DNA of 55,838 nt from a gamma proteobacterium SCGC AAA007-O20. Its GTDB lineage: Bacteria; Pseudomonadota; Gammaproteobacteria; PS1; Pseudothioglobaceae. The notes below the pieces were generated by a model. The model ran no database searches and was not told the DNA's origin. It saw only the letters and a program-made list of their open reading frames with translations. Location: NCBI GenBank assembly GCA_000213395.2, contig AFHY01000005.1, forward strand, positions 1 to 55,838, in the 5' to 3' direction. Positions 28,948 to 39,791 of this stretch are shown piece by piece (positions within the stretch are counted from its first letter, which is position 1; every line of letters begins with the position of its first letter). Made by a program: the position numbers and the translations under genes.

Positions 28948-28978
28948 AAAAAAACCCCTGCACTCAGACAAGGGTTTA
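28948..28978 (-). terminator. Terminator/attenuator-like hairpin between cbbS and cbbQ
   Basis: Minus strand reads aaaccc-(ttgtctgagtgcag)-gggttt followed by a T run. Confidence 0.6.
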
Positions 28979-29007
28979 TCCAATCAAGCTAAGTTGATTT
29001 TACTTGA

Positions 29008-29367
29008 TTATTTAAAACCTTTACCCCTGTAAATAACCATTGATGCACCTTGTGATTGCGCATAGTTGTCATAACCAATTAAACGAACATGGTTATCTGG
29101 GTTTGCATCGTGACAAGCTTTGCATTCCGCAAGGATTGTATCAACATCTGTCTCACCAAACATCGGCAGTTTCCACATATACCAGTAATTTTGCATTGCA
29201 TTTTCTACCTCAGTATGCTCTATTCCGGGATTATATCCTTGATTTACAATATACTGCACTTGCTCGCGAATTTGCTTATCGGTCATTGCAGGTAGGTACG
29301 AAAATGTTTCGAATTTTCTACTCGCGTTATCTGTTAAACGAGAGGGGTAATCTTGAATTGCGCTCAT
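29008..29367 (-). CDS. cbbS: RuBisCO small subunit (form I)
   Basis: [51 protein letters not shown]. Confidence 0.96.
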   Translation of the reverse strand: MSAIQDYPSRLTDNASRKFETFSYLPAMTDKQIREQVQYIVNQGYNPGIEHTEVENAMQNYWYMWKLPMFGETDVDTILAECKACHDANPDNHVRLIGYDNYAQSQGASMVIYRGKGFK

Positions 29368-29390
29368 AATATTTTCCTTCTATTAGTTTC

Positions 29391-29413
29391 TCAGGAAAGT
29401 AATTCTTTCCTGA
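29391..29413 (-). promoter_or_regulatory. Perfect 9-bp stem-loop in the cbbL-cbbS intergenic mRNA
   Basis: tcaggaaag-taatt-ctttcctga. Confidence 0.7.
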
Positions 29414-29423
29414 TTAATTTATA

Positions 29424-30845
29424 TTATTTATGTTGAATATCTAGCTTATCAACTGTATCAAACTCGAACTTGATTTCTTTCCAAGTTTCCATTGCTACTT
29501 TAAGTTCAGGTGAATGTTTCGCTGCGCTTGTAAGAATATCCTTTGACTCTTTCTCTAATTCACGACCTGCATTACGCGCCTCAACACATGCCTCAACCGC
29601 AACACGATTTGCAGCCGCACCTGCAGCGTTACCCCAAGGGTGGCCAAGGGTACCACCACCAAACTGTAATACTGAGTCATCACCAAAAATGTTAACTAGT
29701 GCTGGCATATGCCATACATGGATTCCTCCAGAGGCAACGGGTAGCATACCCGGCATTGAACCAAAGTCTTGATCAAAGAAGATACCTCTCGAGCGGTCCT
29801 CTTTAATGAACCTGTCACGCATACAGTCAATCCAACCTAGTGTTGAATCTCTATCGCCTTCAAGTTTTCCTACAACAGTACCTGAATGCATGTGATCACC
29901 TCCAGAAAGACGCAAACATTTAGCTAATACACGGAAATGAATACCGTGGTGTGGGTTTCTGTCAACAACTGCGTGCATTGCACGGTGGATATGAAGTAGT
30001 AAGCCGTTGTCACGACACCAGTTCGCAAGACCTGTATTAGCTGTAAAACCTGCAGTAAAGAAGTCATGCATAATAATTGGCGTACCAAGCTCTTTGGCAT
30101 ATTCGGCACGCTTATACATTTCCTCAGGGGTTGCTGCAGTAACATTCATGTAGTGACCTTTGCGCTCTCCCGTCTCTTTTTCAGCTTTTTCAATGGCATC
30201 TTGAACAAAAGTGAAACGATCTCTCCAACGCATAAACGGTTGTGAATTAACGTTTTCGTCATCCTTTGTAAAGTCAAGACCACCTCGAAGACCTTCATAA
30301 CAGGCACGGCCATAGTTTTTAGCAGAAAGACCCAACTTAGGTTTAATTGTGCAACCCAACAATGGGCGACCATATTTGTTCATTTTGTCTCTTTCAACCT
30401 GGATACCATTTGGCGGTCCACCGCAAGTCATTACGTATGCAATCGGGAAACGAATATCTTCAAGTCTAAGAGCCCTTAGTGCCTTAAAACCAAAAACATT
30501 ACCAACAAGAGAGGTAAGAACATTAACGATCGAACCTTCTTCAAACAAATCAATCGGGTATGCAATGAATGCGTATATTTCGTCATCAGATCCTGGAACA
30601 TCCTCAATACGGTAGGCGCGACCCTTATAGTAATCAAGATCTGTTAATAAATCTGTCCAGACTGTCGTCCAGGTACCTGTTGAAGACTCAGCCGCTACAG
30701 CTGCAGCAACCTCCTCTCTTGGTACACCAGGCTGTGGTGTTATTTTAAAGCATGCTAGAATATCCGTATCTTTCGGTTGATATTCTGGCATCCAATAGGT
30801 GTCGCGATATTCTTTTACACCAGCATCGTAACCTTTCTTAGCCAT
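29424..30845 (-). CDS. cbbL: RuBisCO large subunit, form I
   Basis: [46 protein letters not shown] active-site region; [15 protein letters not shown]. Confidence 0.98.
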   Translation of the reverse strand: MAKKGYDAGVKEYRDTYWMPEYQPKDTDILACFKITPQPGVPREEVAAAVAAESSTGTWTTVWTDLLTDLDYYKGRAYRIEDVPGSDDEIYAFIAYPIDLFEEGSIVNVLTSLVGNVFGFKALRALRLEDIRFPIAYVMTCGGPPNGIQVERDKMNKYGRPLLGCTIKPKLGLSAKNYGRACYEGLRGGLDFTKDDENVNSQPFMRWRDRFTFVQDAIEKAEKETGERKGHYMNVTAATPEEMYKRAEYAKELGTPIIMHDFFTAGFTANTGLANWCRDNGLLLHIHRAMHAVVDRNPHHGIHFRVLAKCLRLSGGDHMHSGTVVGKLEGDRDSTLGWIDCMRDRFIKEDRSRGIFFDQDFGSMPGMLPVASGGIHVWHMPALVNIFGDDSVLQFGGGTLGHPWGNAAGAAANRVAVEACVEARNAGRELEKESKDILTSAAKHSPELKVAMETWKEIKFEFDTVDKLDIQHK

Positions 30846-30945
30846 AATCGTGCCCTCCCATGAGCGTTGATTAAAAAACTCAATTATAGAAGTTATAATA
30901 AATAATGTAAAATAATATTTATTTATAAAATAATAATATTATATT

Positions 30946-31824
30946 ATGATTAATTACACCTTAAAACAGCTCTATAGTTTTGAAGCAGTTGTTAGACTGG
31001 GAGGCTTCACCAGCGCAAGCAAAGAACTTCATATTACACAACCTGCAGTATACATGCAGGTACAACAATTACAGAAAAATATTGGAGCAAAACTATTTAA
31101 TATTAATGGAAAAACAATTACTCCTACCTTTATTGGTAAGAAGATTTATGAAACTGCAGTAAGAGCTATTAATGTTGTAGAAAATTCAAAACTGGAAATC
31201 GAACAAAACTTAAATCCAGATTCTGGTCACCTTCAAATTGCAGTTGCCACAACTGCTAACTCATTTGTAAGTCGACTGCTATCAAGATTTAAAAAAGAAT
31301 ATCCTAAAATGACTTTTTACATTGATGTTACCAACCGCCATGCATTATTAGATAACCTCAAGAATAATAATGCAGATCTAGTGATTATGGGAGAGCCTCC
31401 CAAAAACATTCCATTGATTTCCAGCGCTTTTATGAAGAACCCATTGATCGCTATAGTACATCCAGATAATGAATTACTGACTAAGAAAAATATTTCTATC
31501 AAAGACTTAAATAAAGAAATTTTACTGACTCGAGAAATTGGCTCAGGTACACGTATTACAATTGAACGTTTTACGGGCTTGGATTTCAACTCTGATATCC
31601 AAATTAACTCTAATGAAGCAATCGTTGAAGCGGTTCAAGCTGGCTTAGGAATTGGCTTTGTTTCAAAACATTCTGTTAGTTTACAACTAAAAAACAACAT
31701 CATTAAGCAGCTAGATGTTGCCCCATTTCCTATCATCAGGCAATGGCATATTGTTCATCACGCTGAAGCTGAATTGTCTCCAATTGCTAGACGTTTTAAA
31801 CAGTTCGTTATTGATAATACCTAG
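30946..31824 (+). CDS. cbbR: LysR-type regulator, CbbR-like, divergent from cbbL
   Basis: LKQLYSFEAVVRLGGFTSASKELHITQPAVYMQVQQLQ HTH; location divergent to cbbL. Confidence 0.88.
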   Translation: MINYTLKQLYSFEAVVRLGGFTSASKELHITQPAVYMQVQQLQKNIGAKLFNINGKTITPTFIGKKIYETAVRAINVVENSKLEIEQNLNPDSGHLQIAVATTANSFVSRLLSRFKKEYPKMTFYIDVTNRHALLDNLKNNNADLVIMGEPPKNIPLISSAFMKNPLIAIVHPDNELLTKKNISIKDLNKEILLTREIGSGTRITIERFTGLDFNSDIQINSNEAIVEAVQAGLGIGFVSKHSVSLQLKNNIIKQLDVAPFPIIRQWHIVHHAEAELSPIARRFKQFVIDNT

Positions 31825-31844
31825 TTTGATAAGATTTAACATAA

Positions 31845-33029
31845 TCAGCTGCGATATTCTGCGTTAATTTTAACGTAATCATAAGAAAGGTCAGTTGTCC
31901 AAACAATTTCAGAAGATGATGATTTACCCATCTCGATGTGAATCACAATCTCGGATTTTGACATCTCGACACTACCCGCTTCCTCGGTGTATTCCTTATC
32001 TAGTTCACCGGCAGTAATAATTGACAAATTATTTAAATAAATATTAATATTTTCAATGACTAGCCCATTTACTTTTGAACGGCCTACTGCCGCCAATATC
32101 CGACCCCAATTTGCATCACTTGCAAAAAGCGCAGTCTTGACTAACGGTGAATGGGCAACTGTATATGCGACTTCTAAACACTCTTCATCTGTATCCAAGC
32201 CGCTAGCGCAAATTTCAACAAATTTGGTGGCGCCCTCTCCATCCTTAACAATCATTTTTGATAAAACTTTCGTCAACTCATTAAGCGCCAATTGAAAATC
32301 TTTTAAACAATCACTCAGCTGAACACCGGACTGGTTGGTGGCACTTAAAGTACAGGCGTCATTTGTTGAAGTGTCACCGTCAACTGTAATTCGATTAAAT
32401 GATTGGTTGACTGATAATGATAGACAGTCTTGCAATTCTTTTTGAGAGGCACCTATATCAGTAAAAATAAAGCTCAACATCGTTGCCATATCAGGCCTAA
32501 TCATGCCAGAGCCTTTAGCTATACCTGTAAGTGTTATTGCTTTTCCATCCACTTCAAATGATATTGAGTAGCCCTTTTCAACCAAATCTGTTGTCAAGAT
32601 TCCCTTAGCAACTTCATTAATTGAGCTATCAGATAATTGACTTACTGCCCTGTGAATACCTGACTCAAAATTAGATAAATCTAGTTGTTGACCTATGACG
32701 CCTGTTGAAAAAGGAATAATATGTTCAGTTTTAATGTTAAGCTCATTTGCTAATATTTCGCAAGCTTTAATAGTGTTTTCCAAACCCTTTTCACCAGTAC
32801 CAGCGTTTGCATTGCCGCTATTAATTAACAAAGCCCTAGGATTGTTTTGTAGATGATTTTTTGCAACCAAAACTGGCGCTGCGCAAAAAATATTTTGAGT
32901 AAAAACAGCTGCAGTTTCGCTACCCTCAATCAATGAAATAACAGACAAATCCAAGTCATCATTGTTTTTGATACCAGCATTAACCGCCGCACAAGATACA
33001 CCTTTAATATTTAACAATGAGTCGCTCAT
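31845..33029 (-). CDS. argJ: Bifunctional glutamate N-acetyltransferase/amino-acid acetyltransferase ArgJ
   Basis: LLINSGNANAGTGEKG, KGSGMIRPDMATMLSFIFTD, DGDTSTNDACTL. Confidence 0.95.
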   Translation of the reverse strand: MSDSLLNIKGVSCAAVNAGIKNNDDLDLSVISLIEGSETAAVFTQNIFCAAPVLVAKNHLQNNPRALLINSGNANAGTGEKGLENTIKACEILANELNIKTEHIIPFSTGVIGQQLDLSNFESGIHRAVSQLSDSSINEVAKGILTTDLVEKGYSISFEVDGKAITLTGIAKGSGMIRPDMATMLSFIFTDIGASQKELQDCLSLSVNQSFNRITVDGDTSTNDACTLSATNQSGVQLSDCLKDFQLALNELTKVLSKMIVKDGEGATKFVEICASGLDTDEECLEVAYTVAHSPLVKTALFASDANWGRILAAVGRSKVNGLVIENINIYLNNLSIITAGELDKEYTEEAGSVEMSKSEIVIHIEMGKSSSSEIVWTTDLSYDYVKINAEYRS

Positions 33030-33195
33030 TAACAGTAATATACCTCAATTTAGTTATAAGGGATTTTACTGACAAGGGAGCTTTGCATTAATAATATTTG
33101 ATCTGGAAACTATAAAATACAGATTTAATCCATTTACTCACAGCCACTACAATTAGAGATCATAGTAACTGTGATAAATATTATCGATATTTTTT

Positions 33196-34020
33196 TTACT
33201 TAGTAACAATTTTCTTATTGTAAAAAAACCAATAGCCGAACATCGAGAAAGTGAACAAATATTGCACAATAAACTGAATCCATTCAGGCTTAGAATACCA
33301 GCCAAATAGTACATGGAATGGAATACCTAAAGAACCATTTTTATGACTCAATACTGTATTTGAAACATTAAAGGCCTTATTAAAAATATAATTATCCGAC
33401 ATAATCATGCCATATCCTTTCATGGCTGAAAAACCCTCATGTATAGAATAGCCCAACAAATACCCTGCTTGCAAAATAAGATAGGCTAAAGTAATCTTAA
33501 ATAAGAGCGATAAATTTATCTTAACTAAAGAATAGAATATCAATATAGATAGTATTAGAGCCGATACAATTCCCATACTAACTACTTCAAATGGATATTT
33601 GCCTGCAAATGAAAAGATAGCAATTTCAGTGCCTTCACGCGCAATAATGATAAGTGAAATCCAAAACAAAGCATTTGCAGAAACACTTTGACCCACTTGA
33701 TCTTTAATGTATTGTGTCATGTGGGTTCCATGACGAATCATCCAAACAATAAAAAATGATACAAGCAATAAAGCAACTAAACTAGCGACACTTTCCCATA
33801 GTTTTGTTAAACTTGAGACACCACCCAGATATTCAGAAAATAGACTTAACAACAAGCCAAGAATGACAGAAATAATTAAACCTGCAACAGTTCCTTGTAT
33901 AACTTTATTTTTTAAATGTCCTTGATCAATTGAAGTGATATATTTCAAAGTAATAGCAATTAAAAGAAAGGCTTCTAATCCTTCTCTAAATCCCATGATA
34001 AAGCTTGGCATTTGTGTCAT
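33196..34020 (-). CDS. FTR1 family iron permease
   Basis: FREGLEAFLL and REGTEI (REGxE) motifs in a 7-TM protein. Confidence 0.9.
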   Translation of the reverse strand: MTQMPSFIMGFREGLEAFLLIAITLKYITSIDQGHLKNKVIQGTVAGLIISVILGLLLSLFSEYLGGVSSLTKLWESVASLVALLLVSFFIVWMIRHGTHMTQYIKDQVGQSVSANALFWISLIIIAREGTEIAIFSFAGKYPFEVVSMGIVSALILSILIFYSLVKINLSLLFKITLAYLILQAGYLLGYSIHEGFSAMKGYGMIMSDNYIFNKAFNVSNTVLSHKNGSLGIPFHVLFGWYSKPEWIQFIVQYLFTFSMFGYWFFYNKKIVTK

Positions 34021-34082
34021 TATATTTCCCTAAGTATTTATAAAATTATCATCACTAATATTGCCTTGTATTATTAAATTAC

Positions 34083-34160
34083 AAATGCAAATAAGAATGA
34101 TTCGCATTATTATAAACTATTAAATTCTAAATGCAAATAATAATGATTCGCATTATTATA
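34083..34160 (-). promoter_or_regulatory. Two tandem Fur-box-like sites upstream of the FTR1 permease gene
   Basis: 32-bp direct repeat aaatgcaaataa(g/t)aatgattcgcattattata at 34083-34114 and 34129-34160; contains aatgattcgcatt resembling the Fur 19-mer. Confidence 0.75.
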
Positions 34161-34232
34161 TACAAAAAAAATATTTATAAACAATTAGGAAATAAATTAT
34201 TTTGGAAGGTTTATAGCTAAAAAAAATACTGA

Positions 34233-35402
34233 TTATTGAATTATAGGCAACTCTTCAGATGCTCTATTGGTAAGCCATTCTGGACCATTTTCGGTAATCA
34301 CAATGTTTTCTTCATGGACCATTTCCTTTCCATGTAGATATTCCATACCTGGTTCTAGAGTTAAGATAACTCCTGGCTCAAGAATTGTATTGTCTGTTGC
34401 TGTGTTTGACGGCCATTCAGTAAGTTGAAGTCCTAGACCATGTCCAAGCCTTCCAACTGAGTTTCCCATAGCGCCACCCTTTTGCATGACATTATTCATT
34501 GCATGATATACATCGGTTGTCGTATGACCTACTTGAGCTGCATTGAAGCCAGCATCAGTCGCATCAAAGACAACCTTGTATGCCCTTTTAGCTTCATCAC
34601 AAATAAAGCCGAATGCATAATTCCGATCAAAATCACAGAAATAGCTATCAAAGACTGATCCTGTATCAACAATAAATAGATCGCCCTCTTCTATGATTTT
34701 ATCCCCTGGTCCCATAATAATAGAGCCATAACCGTCTTTGCCAGACCCAGCAACCATATAAGGCGTGTCATCTACTCCTAAAGAAAGTAAATGTTGCTTA
34801 AACCTCTTACAATTTTCTTGCTCACTTTGACCAGCTTTTAATAGATGAGTTAAATCTTTAAAGCCCTGAGAGGTCAGTTGACAAATGTGTTTTATCTTGT
34901 CAATTTCTGCTGTTGACTTAATTAATCGAACTTTTCGTAATATTTTATTGGCATCTTTAATTTCTATTCCATCCAGCGATTTAACTAAGTTCTCGTAGTC
35001 ATCTAGCGGCATTCTTAAAACACTCTCTTGACTTTTGGGAACACCGAGACATTTATATTTTTTTGTTAAAGACTTAATAGTTGAGAGAAGTAGCGAAATA
35101 CCGTCATCCTCTGGGTTCGGAGATGTCCAAGTTTGAATGTCATCAAGCCAAGTTCCTCTCATTCCTGACTCACCGATTGTAGGGATAATGGCTTTAGGTT
35201 TGTTGCTACCCGGAATTAATACATACCAAGGGCGTGTTGGGCTTTGAAAAAATTGTGTCTTAAAGCCTGTGTAGTATTCGATGTCAACTTGTGTTGTCAA
35301 TAGAATGGCATCCATCCTTGACTCATGCATAAGCTTCTGAATGTTATTAAGTCGATTCTCATATTCAGAAACCTCGAAACCTCTTTTTGGGGGAATGATC
35401 AT
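34233..35402 (-). CDS. M24 family (Xaa-Pro) peptidase/hydrolase
   Basis: Creatinase N-domain plus M24 metal ligands (VDTGSVFDSYFCDFDRNY, GRLGHGLGLQLTEWP, LEPGMEY, VHEENI). Confidence 0.88.
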   Translation of the reverse strand: MIIPPKRGFEVSEYENRLNNIQKLMHESRMDAILLTTQVDIEYYTGFKTQFFQSPTRPWYVLIPGSNKPKAIIPTIGESGMRGTWLDDIQTWTSPNPEDDGISLLLSTIKSLTKKYKCLGVPKSQESVLRMPLDDYENLVKSLDGIEIKDANKILRKVRLIKSTAEIDKIKHICQLTSQGFKDLTHLLKAGQSEQENCKRFKQHLLSLGVDDTPYMVAGSGKDGYGSIIMGPGDKIIEEGDLFIVDTGSVFDSYFCDFDRNYAFGFICDEAKRAYKVVFDATDAGFNAAQVGHTTTDVYHAMNNVMQKGGAMGNSVGRLGHGLGLQLTEWPSNTATDNTILEPGVILTLEPGMEYLHGKEMVHEENIVITENGPEWLTNRASEELPIIQ

Positions 35403-35418
35403 CTTTGCTCCTTAATAA

Positions 35419-36627
35419 TTATGAACCTTTCAGAACTTCTATCGCCGACCTACCTACCATCATTTCATACATTTTCTCATCTGTATCACCCTCTGTACCA
35501 AAAACTAAAATACGTGAATTCTCATCCAGTTTTAATACCTCTTTGAGAGAACTATCATGACTGGCAATTAGAAAGCCTGCTAATCCGGCAACAGCCGATT
35601 CTCCGGCAACAATTGGCGTCTGATGATTAGCAAGTAGCTTCATCGTTTTAGAAATTGAGCCATCTTTTATAGTCATAAAGTGTGGAACATAACTCTCAAG
35701 AATAGACCAAGCTAATAACGAAACTTCTCCACATGCAAGACCTGCCATAACTGTATCTAAATCTCCATGGACTACTGTGGGCTCTCCTTTAACTGCACTT
35801 TGAAATAGACAGTCTGCATTTGCTGGCTCTACAACAACAAAGATGGGTGGACAATCAAGACTTTCAACTAAGAATGATACTGTTGCTGCTGGAAACCCTC
35901 CAACACCACCCTGTAAAAAGACATGGGTTGGCGTTTCTTTCATTTGTTTCATTGTCTCATCTACCATTATTGTGTATCCCTGCATAACATCTTTTGGAAT
36001 ATCGGTATAGCCTTCATAAGATGTATCAGATACAACATAGTAACTATTCTCTTTAGCAACCTCGGCTGCTATTCGAACTGAATCATCGTAATTGCCTTCA
36101 ATTCTATTAACTTCTGCTCCATATTTAGCAATTGCTTTTTCTCTACCTATGCTTACATTACGATGGATATAAATCTCACAGTTACAACCAAATTTTTGAG
36201 CACCCCAAGCAACAGATCTACCATGGTTGCCATCAGTAGCACAGCAAACAGTGATTTTTGAGGTTAACTCTATATACGTTCCTGCAATTAAATCAGAGGA
36301 ATTTGCTTCAATATCTATCTCTTTTAATTTTTTAATTAAAAGATTTGCTACCGCATAAGCGCCACCAAGAGCTTTAAAACTTTTAAGAGAAAAACGACAA
36401 CTTTCATCCTTATAAACTATTGATGAAACACCAGCATTATTAGCTAAATCGGATAAATAGTATAAAGGAGTTGGCTCATATTTATCCCAAGAGCTTATCT
36501 CTTTATTAGCTAACTTAAATGATTTAAGACTTAATATATTCTGGTGCTTATATTTAGAACCAACTTGAATTCTTTTGTTCTCAAAATGTGCAGAAGAATT
36601 GACAAAGTTTTTATATTCATTAATCAT
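35419..36627 (-). CDS. Diaminopropionate ammonia-lyase-like PLP enzyme
   Basis: TPLYYLSDLANNAGVSSIVYKDESCRFSLKSFKALGGAYAV, CCATDGNHGRSVAWGAQKFGC, LQGGVGGFPAA. Confidence 0.88.
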   Translation of the reverse strand: MINEYKNFVNSSAHFENKRIQVGSKYKHQNILSLKSFKLANKEISSWDKYEPTPLYYLSDLANNAGVSSIVYKDESCRFSLKSFKALGGAYAVANLLIKKLKEIDIEANSSDLIAGTYIELTSKITVCCATDGNHGRSVAWGAQKFGCNCEIYIHRNVSIGREKAIAKYGAEVNRIEGNYDDSVRIAAEVAKENSYYVVSDTSYEGYTDIPKDVMQGYTIMVDETMKQMKETPTHVFLQGGVGGFPAATVSFLVESLDCPPIFVVVEPANADCLFQSAVKGEPTVVHGDLDTVMAGLACGEVSLLAWSILESYVPHFMTIKDGSISKTMKLLANHQTPIVAGESAVAGLAGFLIASHDSSLKEVLKLDENSRILVFGTEGDTDEKMYEMMVGRSAIEVLKGS

Positions 36628-36667
36628 AATTTGAAATATTTAAAAGATTCAATTTTAGAATAATAGT

Positions 36668-37540
36668 TTATACCTCAGAATTGTTGGCTTGTGTCAACTG
36701 TCGTCTCTCAATTGTAATTGATGCGATTGCTACTAAAACTATTCCTATAGCTTGGATAACTGTAATTGAGTCCGAGTATAAAAGAAAACCAATAATAAGG
36801 ACCATAAGAGGCTCTGAATAAGCAATATTAGCTGTCCTCGTTGGACCATATTTTCTAACAGCAGCATAAAAAAAGAATAACCCAGTAGCAAATAGAGTTC
36901 CCGAAATTAGAGATAAAATTATGCCTTCATTTGAAGGCCAATAAACACCCACTTCATTTACAAACAAAAACAAAAACATAACCATTGGAATCAGTGTTGA
37001 GTATTTGACAATTTCCCAGTTTCTAAGACTACTAAATCTTGGTGTAAGAAACAGTATAAAAGAATAAGATATTGCTGACAATAAAGCGAGCACTATTCCA
37101 ATAACAAGTGAGTAAACTCCTTCGCTGCTTTGTGAGATTGCTGCAATACCTATAGTTGCCATTATAAACATCAAAATAGTCGTGAAATCTAGCGCTCTTC
37201 GTTTTGAAAAAGACACTATCAAGTAGGTAATTAGAGGGTATGTAAATAAAACAACACTTGCAAGACCAACTGGCATATATTTGACTGCTTCAACAAACAA
37301 CCATGACTGTATGCCTAATAAAAATGAAAGTAATACCAACCAAAAACCAAGCTTTTTATTTCTAATTTGAGTAAATGAAAAAAGACTTTTGGTAACTATC
37401 AATGAACTGCAAAACGTTGTAGCAAAACGCAAAAATAAAAATAAAAAAGCACTCACCTCAAAAGAATATATTAAAGGTACCATGCTGACATTTAAAGCAA
37501 AGAAAAACGAAGACAAAAGTGCAAACTTAACAGCAAACAT
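36668..37540 (-). CDS. DMT superfamily (EamA) transporter
   Basis: Two EamA repeats, about 10 TM helices; VLFTYPLITYLIV, NIAYSEPLMVLIIGFLLYSDSI. Confidence 0.85.
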   Translation of the reverse strand: MFAVKFALLSSFFFALNVSMVPLIYSFEVSAFLFLFLRFATTFCSSLIVTKSLFSFTQIRNKKLGFWLVLLSFLLGIQSWLFVEAVKYMPVGLASVVLFTYPLITYLIVSFSKRRALDFTTILMFIMATIGIAAISQSSEGVYSLVIGIVLALLSAISYSFILFLTPRFSSLRNWEIVKYSTLIPMVMFLFLFVNEVGVYWPSNEGIILSLISGTLFATGLFFFYAAVRKYGPTRTANIAYSEPLMVLIIGFLLYSDSITVIQAIGIVLVAIASITIERRQLTQANNSEV

Positions 37541-37732
37541 CCTAACCCCATTAGAGATGAACTCTTAACACTTTATCTATCAAACTAAAGTAATGTCAAG
37601 AAAAGTCAAATTTTATAAGATAAATGAAAAGATGGTTTAGTTCATTTCAACCCTAGATGCCTATTTTTTTTTACCTAAATTTAGACCTTTAGCGTAACAT
37701 TGCAGCAGCATTTTCAATGATTAGGAGAAGAG

Positions 37733-39745
37733 ATGGAATTTGATGCAAATTTGATTCCCCCTGCACTTGGAGTTTTAGGGCTTTTGATAGTATTTTTTAT
37801 ATATCAATGGATAAAGAAGCAACCTGGTGGTAGTGGTGCAGTTCAAAAAATTGGTGAACAAATCCATATTGGCTCTATTGTTTTCATGAAGCGTGAATAC
37901 AAGATGCTGAGCATGTTTGCATTAGTTTTATTGGTTCTACTTGGTATTTTTCTTGGTCCTGCAAGTGCGCTATGCTTTTTAGTAGGCGCTGTTGCCTCTG
38001 CTACAGCAGGCTATATTGGTATGAATACAGCAACTATTGCTAATGTAAGGACAGCCCAAGCAGCACACGAAGAAGGAAGTGCAGCAGCACTAACTGTTGC
38101 CTTCTTTGGTGGCTCAGTTATGGGACTTTCAGTTGCCGCACTTGGTCTGCTAGGTTTAGGAGGACTATACTATTTTTTCGGTGAAACTCATTCTGAAGCA
38201 CTACATGGCTTTGCAATGGGTGCCTCAGTTGTCGCATTATTCTCTCGTGTCGGTGGCGGTATCTTTACTAAAAGTGCCGATGTTGGCGCAGATTTAGTTG
38301 GTAAATTAGAGGCTGGTATTCCTGAAGATGATCCACGTAATCCAGCAGTTATTGCTGATAATGTTGGAGATAATGTTGGAGATATTGCTGGTATGGGTTC
38401 AGATATTTTTGAGTCATATTGTGGATCAATGATTGCAACCATAGCAATCGCTGCAACTATGGCCCTAGATCTTGGAAATCAAAGCGAGTTGATGTTTCTA
38501 CCTTTAGCTCTTGCATCATTAGGTTTGGCTTGTTCTGTTATTGGTATTGTATTTGTGAAGATGTCATCGAACAAGTCGCCTGAATCTGCTCTCAGAATGG
38601 GCACTATTGGATCTGCAGTTTTATTTATTGTTACCTCTTACTTCCTTATTAATCAGCTTGATGTTGTTAATAATATTTGGGTAGCTGTTCTTATGGGTAG
38701 CTTAGGTGGCATTATTATTGGTCTTGTTACAGAATACTATACTGCTGGTAAGCCAATTATAGACATTGCTGAATCAGGAAAGACTGGAGCAGCTACAGTA
38801 ATGATTAAAGGCTTGGCAATTGGTATGCAATCAGTTGTTATTCCTGTTTTAATGATTTGTTTGATTATTTGGGTAGCTAATCATTTTGTTGGATTATATG
38901 GAGTTGGTATTGCTGCTATTGGAATGCTTGCAACAGTTGGAATGACAATGGCAATTGACGCTTATGGCCCAATTGCAGATAATGCAGGTGGTATTGCTGA
39001 GATGGCTGGACTAGGGGAAGATACTCGTAAAATCACAGACTCTCTTGATGAACTTGGTAACACAACTGCAGCGATTGGTAAAGGATTTGCAATCGGCGCA
39101 GCAGCTCTTGCAGCTCTTGCCATTATTACAGCTTATACAGAAACAGTTAGTAATTTAGCTATTGCAAAGGATTTGCCATTCTCACTGGCATTAAACAATG
39201 CTGAAGTTTTAATTGGATTATTTATTGGTGGAACTATTCCTTTCTTAATTGCCTCTCTCACTATGACGGCAGTTGGTGATGCCGCTTTTGAAATGATTGA
39301 AGAAGTAAGAAGGCAGTTTAAAGAGATTAAAGGACTACTTGAAGGCACAGCTGAACCTGATACAGCTAAATGTATCGACATCGCCACAACTGCCGCACTT
39401 AAAAAAATGATTCTTCCAGGCGTTATTGCGGTTTCAGCGCCAGTATTAGTTGGCTTTTTAATAAGTCCTGATGCACTTGGTGGAATGCTTGGAGGTGCGC
39501 TTCTTGGTTGTGTTCTAATGGCCCTTATGATGGCCAATGCAGGGGGAGCATGGGATAACGCTAAAAAGTATGTTGAAAAGGGAAACTTTGGTGGGAAAGG
39601 AACCGATGTTCACACAGCAACCGTTGTAGGTGATACTGTTGGTGACCCTTTCAAAGATACATCAGGTCCATCAATGAATATTCTTATTAATGTAATGGCG
39701 ATCGTAAGCTTAGTTATTGCTCCTTTATTGTTTATGTGGAAATAA
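37733..39745 (+). CDS. hppA: Membrane-bound ion-translocating pyrophosphatase, K+-dependent-type signature
   Basis: [75 protein letters not shown]. Confidence 0.95.
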   Translation: MEFDANLIPPALGVLGLLIVFFIYQWIKKQPGGSGAVQKIGEQIHIGSIVFMKREYKMLSMFALVLLVLLGIFLGPASALCFLVGAVASATAGYIGMNTATIANVRTAQAAHEEGSAAALTVAFFGGSVMGLSVAALGLLGLGGLYYFFGETHSEALHGFAMGASVVALFSRVGGGIFTKSADVGADLVGKLEAGIPEDDPRNPAVIADNVGDNVGDIAGMGSDIFESYCGSMIATIAIAATMALDLGNQSELMFLPLALASLGLACSVIGIVFVKMSSNKSPESALRMGTIGSAVLFIVTSYFLINQLDVVNNIWVAVLMGSLGGIIIGLVTEYYTAGKPIIDIAESGKTGAATVMIKGLAIGMQSVVIPVLMICLIIWVANHFVGLYGVGIAAIGMLATVGMTMAIDAYGPIADNAGGIAEMAGLGEDTRKITDSLDELGNTTAAIGKGFAIGAAALAALAIITAYTETVSNLAIAKDLPFSLALNNAEVLIGLFIGGTIPFLIASLTMTAVGDAAFEMIEEVRRQFKEIKGLLEGTAEPDTAKCIDIATTAALKKMILPGVIAVSAPVLVGFLISPDALGGMLGGALLGCVLMALMMANAGGAWDNAKKYVEKGNFGGKGTDVHTATVVGDTVGDPFKDTSGPSMNILINVMAIVSLVIAPLLFMWK

Positions 39746-39760
39746 ACTAACTAAACCAAC

Positions 39761-39777
39761 CCTACCTTTCTGGTAGG
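39761..39777. terminator. Hairpin between convergent hppA and trkH (weak bidirectional terminator candidate)
   Basis: cctacc-tttct-ggtagg; no strong T tract. Confidence 0.4.
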
Positions 39778-39791
39778 AATGATTCACTCAA

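Noticed and set aside
28934-28963. Longer CbbQ start at 28963 (MQGFFSKGKY)
   Set aside because: Would translate through the terminator-like hairpin; MGKLDQYK at 28933 matches the CbbQ N-terminus better.
30846-30945. Specific CbbR box (T-N11-A) in the cbbL-cbbR intergenic region
   Set aside because: The region is so A/T-rich and repetitive that many matches exist; no site can be singled out without alignment.
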